Source: an uncultured Clostridia bacterium (lineage in GTDB: Bacteria; Bacillota; Clostridia; TANB77; CAG-508). From it: a DNA stretch of 5,413 nt. The notes beneath the pieces are model-generated. The model was not told where the DNA came from, ran no database searches, and saw only the letters and a list, made by a program, of their open reading frames with translations. The stretch lies in NCBI GenBank assembly GCA_947626705.1, contig CANQTJ010000101.1, forward strand, positions 1 to 5,413, read 5' to 3'. How positions within the stretch are numbered: the stretch's first letter is position 1; every line of letters begins with the position of its first letter. Shown here piece by piece: positions 1 through 5,282 of this stretch. Both the position numbers and the translations under genes were made by a program.

Positions 1-158
1 TCTAATCCCATTACTACATCTAGGTTACGCAAACCAATATCTGTATCAATTAATACAATTTTTTTTCCTTCTACTGCTAAACTTGAACCTAGATTTGCTG
101 TTGTTGTTGTTTTTCCTACTCCACCTTTTCCTGATGTTATAACTATTACTTCTCCCAT
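1..158 (-). CDS. minD: Septum site-determining protein MinD (partial, N-terminal 52 codons)
   Basis: MinD is a membrane-associated ATPase that positions the division septum by recruiting MinC and, where present, MinE or DivIVA/MinJ systems. The visible residues begin MGEVIVITSGKGGVGKTTT, which contains the deviant Walker A motif of the ParA/MinD family (GKGGVGKT, residues 10-17, with the signature Lys11 and catalytic Lys16). The segment IDTDIGLRNLDVVMGL (residues 36-51) carries the conserved Asp39 and the GLRNLD signature typical of MinD rather than ParA or Soj. The rest of the gene lies beyond the left edge. The ATG at 158-156 is chosen because AAGGAGGAG lies just upstream, and a near-consensus promoter precedes it. 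No minC is seen upstream on this strand; the next gene upstream is a pilin-like gene. Arg43 uses CGT, the only CGN arginine codon found in an intact reading frame of this window. The identification is very secure. Confidence 0.95.
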   Translation of the reverse strand, partial: MGEVIVITSGKGGVGKTTTTANLGSSLAVEGKKIVLIDTDIGLRNLDVVMGL

Positions 159-162
159 AACT

Positions 163-174
163 CTCCTCCTTAGG
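163..174 (-). promoter_or_regulatory. Strong ribosome binding site of minD
   Basis: The minus strand reads CCTAAGGAGGAG a few bases before the minD ATG at 158. It is an almost complete Shine-Dalgarno match and fixes the start codon. Confidence 0.85.
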
Positions 175-188
175 ATTTTTATGTATAT

Positions 189-217
189 ATAATACAACGA
201 AAACAGTAAAAAGTCAA
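189..217 (-). promoter_or_regulatory. Sigma-A type promoter of minD
   Basis: On the minus strand, TTGACT (217-212) and TATTAT (194-189) are separated by 17 bases, matching the housekeeping consensus TTGACA/TATAAT at five of six positions each. Transcription would start near 181, giving a leader of about 20 bases that holds little more than the ribosome binding site. The promoter lies entirely in the gap after the pilin-like gene, so minD can be expressed on its own. No terminator is visible between that gene and minD, so read-through is also possible. Confidence 0.75.
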
Positions 218-229
218 TTATTATTTAAT

Positions 230-1993
230 TTAATTAATATATAATGCTACCCTAAATCCATATACTCCAGAATTATTATCTACATCACTTACTTCTCTAT
301 TTGTTATACTATCTGTACTTCCACTTTTTCCACCTCTTAATACTTTTTGTTGTAAACCACTGCTTTCCATTGTCCATTCAGCTACATTTCCAGCAATATC
401 ATATATATTTTTTATTTGATATTTTTCATCATTACCAGTTTTTATTAAGTTTCCACTTTGGTGGTAATTTCCATTTTCTGTACTATCTTGTATAATATAT
501 TTCATTGATGTATCTTTATTTATCCATCTCATAATTGCATCCCATTGTACTCCGTAACATAATGTACTGTTTTCGTACATATTTCTAGCTATCTGTACTG
601 CTCCTCCTCTTTCATCTGATATACTGTTTCCCCATGCTATATAGTTATATACATATTTATTTTTCTTTATTACTGCATCTTGCGTTGCTCCAGATTGGCT
701 TGTCCTTTGTGTATCTAATTGTATTCCTGTTTCATATCTTCCAATATAGAAACCTTTATACTCTTTTACACTTTTATATAACTCTTGTGCTTCTTTTATA
801 TTTTCGTTTGCTGTTTCGTCTACTTCATCTCCATCTCCTGATGGTTCATAATATTTTCCTTCCATAGCTGATGTTGTAACAAAATCTTCTTTATTTATAT
901 TGCTTGTCCCAAAATCTTCTCTTATAAATTCTCCAAACTCATCTACTGGTATCCAAACAAATTCATTTCCTATACTTTGATTGTTTTCATCTATTTCATC
1001 TGTAATTACTAATCCGCTTCTAATTTCATTTGTTCCTTCTGCTAAACTTACTCTAAATCCCTCTGGTATGTATGCTATATCTCCATTTTTATCTACATAT
1101 TTTTCATTTTTTGTGTATTTTTCTGACCACTTATTTTCTTCAATTGGTAGATATATTGCATCTATATTAGATGTTTTATTTTTATTTTTAAAATAACCTT
1201 TATAGTGATTTACACTTTTTAAAAAACTATTTTTAATTTGTTCATCTTCTAATGTGTTTGAAGCTTGTATTGTTTGAAAAGTTGATACTTGTTGGTTTGT
1301 CAATATTATTGAACTTGGTACTTCTTCGATATTTGATATTTGTTTTTGCCATACATATTGATTTAAACTTGTACTGTTTACTTTTTCATCTTTATTTGTC
1401 GAAATAACTATGCTTTCATTTCCTCTATCGTCTTTTTCTTTTCCTATATAGTAATATCCTTCTGGTATTAAAATTCCATCTATATATCTTAAGTCTACTG
1501 TTGTTTCGTCTGGCTCTGTATAGTCTGTATAATATGTATTTGTTGAGTTATCTTGTGTTATAGTTATACCTTGAACATAAAATATATTATGACTATTTTC
1601 ATTTATTATATAAATATCTGTATAATTATTTGCATTTTGCGAATCATTTTTTATTTTTTCATAATCTTTACCATAATTAAGTGTAATACCTTGTATTGCT
1701 TCTAAATCAATTACATAAAAATTCCCTACATCATTTTTTTCACTTAATACACTTGATAATGTATCTGTTTTAGTATATTGTATTTTTGCTGGTATTTCTC
1801 CATATTCATTATAATACTCTGATATTTTACTTTTTAATAATCCTATATCATTATATAAATTATTTAATGCTTTTATTTCAACACTATCTTGAGCATTATA
1901 TACTAGCATACCTGTTAAAAAAAATAATATTATTATTGTTGCTATTAGTGCTATCATAGTTACACCTTTTTCTTGTTTTATAATTTCTTTCAT
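230..1993 (-). CDS. Prepilin-like protein with C-terminal SUMF1/FGE-type domain
   Basis: This 587-residue protein starts with a class III-type prepilin leader. MKEIIKQEKG (1-10) would be cut by a prepilin peptidase before V11, followed by a hydrophobic helix at about 11-32. The usual Glu at mature position +5 is Ala15. Residues 40-150 look like a minor pilin or pseudopilin region, with an amphipathic helix near 44-62 and a YVIDLEAIQGITLNYG segment (93-108). From about 344 the sequence resembles the formylglycine-generating-enzyme/SUMF1 fold family: NEFVWIPVDEF (343-353), GFYIGRYETG (414-423), YDIAGNVAEWT (531-541), VLRGG (551-555) and the terminal GFRVAL (579-584). Cys479 is the only cysteine, so the two-Cys active site of true FGE is absent and a binding or display role is more likely than oxidation; that is inference. 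AGGAG at 2003-2007 supports the ATG at 1993. It follows the spoIVFB-like gene by 42 bases with no clear terminator and may be co-transcribed. No pilus assembly genes are in the window. Confidence 0.85.
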   Translation of the reverse strand: MKEIIKQEKGVTMIALIATIIILFFLTGMLVYNAQDSVEIKALNNLYNDIGLLKSKISEYYNEYGEIPAKIQYTKTDTLSSVLSEKNDVGNFYVIDLEAIQGITLNYGKDYEKIKNDSQNANNYTDIYIINENSHNIFYVQGITITQDNSTNTYYTDYTEPDETTVDLRYIDGILIPEGYYYIGKEKDDRGNESIVISTNKDEKVNSTSLNQYVWQKQISNIEEVPSSIILTNQQVSTFQTIQASNTLEDEQIKNSFLKSVNHYKGYFKNKNKTSNIDAIYLPIEENKWSEKYTKNEKYVDKNGDIAYIPEGFRVSLAEGTNEIRSGLVITDEIDENNQSIGNEFVWIPVDEFGEFIREDFGTSNINKEDFVTTSAMEGKYYEPSGDGDEVDETANENIKEAQELYKSVKEYKGFYIGRYETGIQLDTQRTSQSGATQDAVIKKNKYVYNYIAWGNSISDERGGAVQIARNMYENSTLCYGVQWDAIMRWINKDTSMKYIIQDSTENGNYHQSGNLIKTGNDEKYQIKNIYDIAGNVAEWTMESSGLQQKVLRGGKSGSTDSITNREVSDVDNNSGVYGFRVALYIN

Positions 1994-2035
1994 CTTTTGA
2001 TTCTCCTTTTTAACTTTCTTTAGAATAGTTTACTA

Positions 2036-2692
2036 TTAAATTACTTCATTTTCAAGTATTTTTTTATAAATTGTTTCTCTATTTTTATATCTATTGTCTT
2101 CTTTTAAGATTAAATACCATAAATATATATCTATTAAAAATATTCCTATATTTTGTATATATAATATTAATATACTTGAAATAACTGTAATTATTATAAC
2201 TGTTATTTTTGAAATAACATTAATATATTTCTCTGATTTTCTTTTTCCTAAATAAATATGTAATACAGATTTTAGTATTCTTCCTCCATCAAGTGGAAAA
2301 ATTGGCAATAAATTAAATATCATAATTAAAATGTTAGTATATATAATTATTAAACTATTTATAATATCTATATTTATTTTAGCTGTTATTAATATAATTA
2401 ATAAATTTGTAAGCGGTCCAGCTAATGCTACTATCATTTTCTTTATTTCTAATATATTTCCCCTTTTTATTTTTTTATTATATTCTTTTACATTTATTTT
2501 AAATGCTATTGATACTCCAAATGGCATTATTTCTATTTTTTCTGGTTTCATTCCCATTAATAGTCCTGCAAATAGATGTCCTAACTCATGTATTAGTGCA
2601 AAAAGCATAATAAATGCGTATACTTGAATTTGTTTTGTAAAATAAAATAGTATTAAAAAAATAAATATTTTCAGGTCTATTCTAAATCTCAT
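2036..2692 (-). CDS. spoIVFB: SpoIVFB-like M50 family site-2 metalloprotease
   Basis: This is a 218-residue intramembrane zinc protease of family M50. HELGH (35-39) is the HExxH zinc motif, with Glu36 as the catalytic base, and NLLPIFPLDGGRIL (127-140) holds the conserved Asp135 that supplies the third zinc ligand. AGPLTN (91-96) is also typical of the family. Several hydrophobic segments fit a polytopic membrane protein. In Bacillus, SpoIVFB sits in the outer forespore membrane and cleaves pro-sigma-K during late sporulation, under inhibition by SpoIVFA and BofA. The gene lies 51 bases after a SpoIVFA-like gene, the same order as in Bacillus, which supports the name over a generic M50 peptidase. 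It is shorter than B. subtilis SpoIVFB (288 residues) and ends soon after the last membrane segment, so it lacks the C-terminal CBS domain. AAGGAA at 2704-2699 supports the ATG at 2692. The family call is very secure; the pro-sigma-K role is inferred from context. Confidence 0.88.
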   Translation of the reverse strand: MRFRIDLKIFIFLILFYFTKQIQVYAFIMLFALIHELGHLFAGLLMGMKPEKIEIMPFGVSIAFKINVKEYNKKIKRGNILEIKKMIVALAGPLTNLLIILITAKINIDIINSLIIIYTNILIMIFNLLPIFPLDGGRILKSVLHIYLGKRKSEKYINVISKITVIIITVISSILILYIQNIGIFLIDIYLWYLILKEDNRYKNRETIYKKILENEVI

Positions 2693-2723
2693 TTTTATTT
2701 TCCTTATTTTTATTTAGGTTTTT

Positions 2724-2740
2724 AGGTTTCCTATAAACCT
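2724..2740. repeat. Short inverted repeat between the spoIVFA- and spoIVFB-like genes
   Basis: AGGTTT (2724-2729) and AAACCT (2735-2740) form a perfect 6-bp stem with a 5-base loop, just after the reconstructed spoIVFA stop codon. On the minus strand it is followed by A-rich rather than T-rich sequence, so it is not a terminator for this operon. It could protect or process the message, or be chance in such AT-rich DNA. Confidence 0.35.
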
Positions 2741-2743
2741 TTA

Positions 2744-3636
2744 TTATAATTCTAATATTTTTTCTGGGTCAATAATTCTCTCTGAAATTCTTATTTCAAA
2801 ATGTAAATGTGGTCCTGTAGAATTACCGTGTTGATCCTACTTCTGCTATTTCTTGTCCTTGTTTTACTTTATCACCTTGTTTTACATATAAATTATTACA
2901 ATGTGCATAAATTATACTCACTTCTCCTATTTGAATCTTTAAATGTTTTCCATAATCTCCTTCTTCTGATGATAATACTACTTCCCCATCTGTTGAAGAA
3001 ATAATTTTTGTTCCTATACTAGCTGCAATATCCGTCCCTGTATGATTTTTTGGTACAGAACTTGTTGTTGGATCTCTTTGTCCAAATTTTGAACTTATAA
3101 TTCCATCTATAGGTTTTATAAATGTAGTAGTTGCTTTTATATTTTCTATATCTTGTTCTTCTTGTGATAATTGTTGTACGTTTTCTTGTCCTTGCTGTGA
3201 TTCTGTTGGCTGTTCGTTAGTTTCTATTTTATTAATATCTTCTAAATCATTTTCAAAAGCTCCTCCGAATTGCATCATCACTATTATTTTTATTATTTTC
3301 TTCTTTATTTTTTAATATGTTCATTGATTGTTCTATTTTAACTTTTACACCTTCATATATTTGTGTAAAATTCATATCATAAGATAATACTTCATTTATT
3401 TTTTTTATAAAATCTTGTGAAAATATGTAATTATTATTTTGTATTATATATATAAACAAGTATATTACCAAACTTATTATTATTTGTATTATCATTTTTT
3501 TTAATAATTTTACATCTTTTCTATTTTCACTATTTACTGTAACTGTTGCCATTTTTCTCTGCGTTCCTTGTTGTCTTCTTGCGTATATTTCTTCTGCCCT
3601 TTTTATTTTTTCTTCAACAGACATTATCCTTTCCAT
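2744..3636 (-). pseudogene. spoIVFA: SpoIVFA-like LytM/M23 protein, frame broken twice
   Basis: The reading frame starts at 3636 and runs to codon 123. It then shifts at 3267, continues to 2829, shifts again at 2828 and ends at the stop 2746-2744. Removing one base at each point (G3267 and G2828 on the plus strand, C in the message) gives one protein of 296 residues. Residues 1-47 are charged and probably cytoplasmic, 48-66 are a membrane segment, 67-170 are a linker rich in Glu, Gln and Asn, and about 175-290 are a LytM/M23 domain. The domain keeps His198 and Asp202 (NHTGTDIA), His245 (YAHC) and His276/His278 (GNSTGPHLHFE), the usual zinc and catalytic positions of M23 peptidases. SpoIVFA holds SpoIVFB and BofA together and is cleaved by SpoIVB and CtpB to release sigma-K processing. 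The downstream SpoIVFB-like gene supports this name over a general M23 endopeptidase. Without frame repair, the first fragment has no LytM domain and the second lacks the HLH motif. Whether the breaks are real, assembly errors or recoding is open. Confidence 0.8.
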
Positions 3637-3670
3637 TTTTAATCATTCCTTCCTTTGTTCTTCTTTATAA

Positions 3671-3699
3671 ACTATATGTTGTTTTATTTTATTTTATGA
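3671..3699 (-). promoter_or_regulatory. Possible sigma-E type promoter for the spoIVFA/spoIVFB pair
   Basis: On the minus strand TCATAAA (3699-3693) and CATATAGT (3678-3671) are separated by 14 bases. Against my recollection of the Bacillus sigma-E consensus (KMATATT, 14 bases, CATACAMT) they match at 5 of 7 and 6 of 8 positions. Sigma-E drives the spoIVF operon in Bacillus, and the site sits about 35 bases before the first start codon with GGAAGG in between. In DNA this rich in A and T such matches can arise by chance, so the call is tentative. Confidence 0.35.
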
Positions 3700-3730
3700 A
3701 TTTTATGTTTTTAGATTTATAAGAACAAAA

Positions 3731-3793
3731 GCGGACATTATTAACATTTTCACTATTTAGAACATTTTAAAGTCCATTTCTTTGTTTGTCCGC
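3731..3793. repeat. GCGGACA/TGTCCGC inverted repeat, possible mobile-element remnant
   Basis: GCGGACA (3731-3737) and TGTCCGC (3787-3793) are perfect 7-bp inverted copies around about 50 bases of AT-rich sequence. Inside are two direct copies of AACATTTT (3743-3750 and 3761-3768), and the two blocks starting GAACA at 3723 and 3760 resemble each other loosely (GAACAAAAGCGGACATT against GAACATTTTAAAGTCCATT). Repeats of this kind, with GGACA cores, recall the multiple terminal repeats of IS21-type elements. No transposase remnant is present, so this link is a guess. Confidence 0.35.
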
Positions 3794-3816
3794 GAAAAAT
3801 TGTATAACAATTTTTC
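3794..3816. repeat. Perfect 10-bp inverted repeat (stem-loop)
   Basis: GAAAAATTGT (3794-3803) and ACAATTTTTC (3807-3816) are exact inverted copies around a 3-base loop. It directly abuts the end of the GCGGACA repeat. Neither strand has a T-run after it, so it is not a standard terminator; its role is unknown. Confidence 0.6.
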
Positions 3817-3832
3817 TGTAAAATGCTTTATA

Positions 3833-3860
3833 TATAGGAAATTCGGAGAACTTTCCTATA
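3833..3860. repeat. Perfect 9-bp inverted repeat with structured loop
   Basis: TATAGGAAA (3833-3841) and TTTCCTATA (3852-3860) are exact inverted copies. The 10-base loop can pair further (TTC with GAA around GGA), leaving one bulged base, so the RNA could form a stem of about 12 pairs. It lies 4 bases from the terminator stem that follows. Confidence 0.55.
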
Positions 3861-3864
3861 ATAT

Positions 3865-3899
3865 AAAAAAGTCTGTAAGTGTTACCTTACGACTTTTTT
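3865..3899 (-). terminator. Intrinsic terminator, probably working in both directions
   Basis: AAAAAAGTC (3865-3873) and GTAAG (3875-3879) pair with CTTAC (3886-3890) and GACTTTTTT (3891-3899). This forms a 14-bp stem with one bulged T and a 6-base loop, flanked by A-runs on one side and T-runs on the other. Read on the minus strand it ends the transcript of the small membrane protein gene, and its T-run overlaps that gene's stop codon. It separates that gene from the spoIVFA-like gene, so the latter needs its own promoter. Confidence 0.8.
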
Positions 3900-4239
3900 A
3901 AAATATTATTACTATTGCCTGTAATATACTCATTATAGTTATACCTATTGCATATTTTTTTAGTTTATTATATTTCTCTTTTGCATCTTTATTAAATATA
4001 TTTTTTTTATCATTATTTTCTATCTTTGTAATATAGTTATTTACTAACATCTCCGCTTCTTTTAAAATATATTCTTTATCTTTTTTTTCATTATTAATAT
4101 TTGATGTATTTCTTTTTTGTTCTATTTTCTGTAATTTTTTTATTTTTTTGCTAGATTTTAATACTATTATAGCTTCATCAACAATATTAGATGGTAAATT
4201 TTTTATAACTATCATATTTTTAAATTTACTAGCCTCCAT
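3898..4239 (-). CDS. Small hypothetical protein with C-terminal membrane anchor
   Basis: I do not recognise this 113-residue protein. Residues 9-35 (starting MIVIKNLPSNIVDEAIIVL) look like a short folded element with hydrophobic and amphipathic pattern. Residues 30-95 are strongly charged, rich in Lys, Glu and Asn, and likely helical. Residues 96-113 (YAIGITIMSILQAIVIIF) form a single membrane segment that ends the protein, as in tail-anchored proteins, leaving the bulk in the cytoplasm. The ATG at 4239 follows a perfect AGGAGGT (4250-4244) at a short spacing of 4 bases. No good sigma-A promoter is seen in the 64-base gap after the TVP38-type gene and no terminator either, so the two may share a transcript. 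A strong terminator overlaps its stop codon. The position beside the spoIVF pair suggests, but does not show, a link to sporulation or the envelope. The reading frame has no disabling features and codon use like its neighbours. Confidence 0.75.
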   Translation of the reverse strand: MEASKFKNMIVIKNLPSNIVDEAIIVLKSSKKIKKLQKIEQKRNTSNINNEKKDKEYILKEAEMLVNNYITKIENNDKKNIFNKDAKEKYNKLKKYAIGITIMSILQAIVIIF

Positions 4240-4303
4240 TTATACCTCCTAAATTTTATGTATTTATTATATTTTTTCCATATTTTTAAAGGCTATACAA
4301 TTT

Positions 4304-5020
4304 TTATATATCTCTTATTGATTTAATTACTTCTTTTGTTACCTTGTTTTTATCAATTTTGTTTAATATATAGATTATAATAAATGTTATTATAAATGTT
4401 ATAAAATATGCTAGTATACCTAATTTCCATTGCCCATCTATTATTTTATCTCCTGCAATTGTTGATGATATTATTGATGGTAATCTTAATATTGTTGATA
4501 TTAAGATAAATCTTGTTGATTTTATAGGTAGAAGTCCCCCTATATATATTAATAAATCTTTGGGGCTTCCTGGTATTAAAAATAATATTATCATTACTAT
4601 TTCTATTTTTTTCTCGTCTTTAAATAATTTGCTATTTTCTATTTTTGATAATTTTTCCTTTGAAAAAAATTCATATATAAATTTTTTTCCATACTTTTTT
4701 ACAAAGAAGTAAATTATACATGTAATTATAAATACTGATATTGTTATAAAAATTGTTCCCCATAATGGTCCAAAGCATATTCCTGCAAGTACTTCTATTG
4801 GCTCTCCTGGTAATATTGCTAATAGTATTTGTGCAACTTCTAATCCAAATAATATTAGTATTCCTATATTTCCTGTATTTTGCACTTTTTCTTTAAACTT
4901 TAATTGTCCATCTCTAGTATTTAATTGTTTTAATATAGGTTCCATATATATTGTTCCAGCTATTAATAATATTATTATCGATATTAATGTTATTATTTTT
5001 AGTATTTTTATTTTTTTCAT
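4304..5020 (-). CDS. TVP38/TMEM64 family (VTT domain) membrane protein
   Basis: This 238-residue polytopic membrane protein belongs to the TVP38/TMEM64 branch of the DedA/VTT superfamily, previously labelled SNARE-associated. Membrane segments lie at about 9-26, 52-70, 83-106, 140-163, 171-190 and 200-220. The two half-helix signature motifs are present: LPGEPIEVLAGICFGPLWG (70-88) and PGSPKDLLIYIGGL (150-163), which form the re-entrant loops of the family. Related DedA proteins are undecaprenyl-phosphate or phospholipid flippases or scramblases; the substrate of this bacterial branch is uncertain. Length is usual for the family. AGGAG (5035-5031), 10 bases before the ATG at 5020, supports the start, and a near-consensus promoter lies upstream. 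It is the first minus-strand gene after the divergent control region and may be transcribed together with the small membrane protein gene that follows. Confidence 0.88.
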   Translation of the reverse strand: MKKIKILKIITLISIIILLIAGTIYMEPILKQLNTRDGQLKFKEKVQNTGNIGILILFGLEVAQILLAILPGEPIEVLAGICFGPLWGTIFITISVFIITCIIYFFVKKYGKKFIYEFFSKEKLSKIENSKLFKDEKKIEIVMIILFLIPGSPKDLLIYIGGLLPIKSTRFILISTILRLPSIISSTIAGDKIIDGQWKLGILAYFITFIITFIIIYILNKIDKNKVTKEVIKSIRDI

Positions 5021-5085
5021 AATATTGTTGCTCCTGTTTTTTGAATTTACTTGTATTTTTTTACTTATTTTTTCTATATTCAGTT

Positions 5086-5113
5086 ATTATACTATTTATT
5101 AAATATATGTCAA
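5086..5113 (-). promoter_or_regulatory. Sigma-A type promoter of the TVP38 gene
   Basis: On the minus strand TTGACA (5113-5108) and TATAAT (5091-5086) both match the consensus perfectly, with a 16-base spacer. The start point would be near 5079, giving a leader of about 60 bases with no obvious riboswitch fold. Confidence 0.8.
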
Positions 5114-5186
5114 TATTTTTAGTTTTTTATTATAGAATATTGTTTTATGAAAAAAATGTAATAATTAATCAAAAAAATAATTAAAA

Positions 5187-5231
5187 TGTCAAAAAATGAC
5201 AATATGAAAAATAAAATATATTTTATATAAT
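5187..5231 (+). promoter_or_regulatory. Putative control region of the plus-strand pilin-like gene
   Basis: This part of the 262-base divergent gap holds TGTCA-AAAAA-TGACA (5187-5201), an exact 5-bp inverted repeat. It is followed by a 16-base perfect palindrome, ATAAAATATATTTTAT (5211-5226), and a TATAAT box (5226-5231). No good -35 box lies 17 bases before that TATAAT. ATGACA (5196-5201) with TATATT (5217-5222) is an alternative with a short 15-base spacer. The inverted repeats could be operators, but A/T richness makes chance palindromes common. The rest of the gap shows only A/T-rich sequence and the TVP38 promoter. Confidence 0.3.
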
Positions 5232-5268
5232 TTAAGAAATATAAAATTATTTATTTTTAATTAATATA

Positions 5269-5275
5269 GGGGAGG
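5269..5275 (+). promoter_or_regulatory. Ribosome binding site of the plus-strand pilin-like gene
   Basis: GGGGAGG lies 7 bases before the ATG at 5283. The good match and spacing argue that this short reading frame was a real gene. Confidence 0.75.
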
Positions 5276-5282
5276 TTTAAAA

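Noticed and set aside
301..1196. Open frames on the plus strand opposite the pilin-FGE gene
   Set aside because: They lie antisense to a long, well-supported gene and encode low-complexity Phe/Leu/Tyr-rich peptides expected from reading A/T-rich codons backwards.
2024..2037. AATAG-TTTA-CTATT as a terminator after spoIVFB
   Set aside because: The 5-bp A/T stem is too weak and has no T-run after it on the minus strand.
2331..3004. Plus-strand open frames opposite the spoIVFB- and spoIVFA-like genes
   Set aside because: No ribosome binding sites or family resemblance; both strands' composition explains them as mirror images of the real genes.
2823..3281. The 152-codon frame starting MMMQFGGAF as an independent gene
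   Set aside because: It starts inside the upstream frame with no ribosome binding site, and its product continues that protein directly; it also lacks the HLH end of the LytM domain, which lies in the next frame.
3731..3793. A complete insertion sequence
   Set aside because: The inverted repeats enclose only about 50 bases and no transposase frame is near, so at most this is a remnant.
4240..4303. Separate promoter for the small membrane protein gene
   Set aside because: A TATAAT-like box is present but no acceptable -35 box at 16-18 bases; a CATAAAAT box resembling sigma-E would put the start point inside the ribosome binding site.
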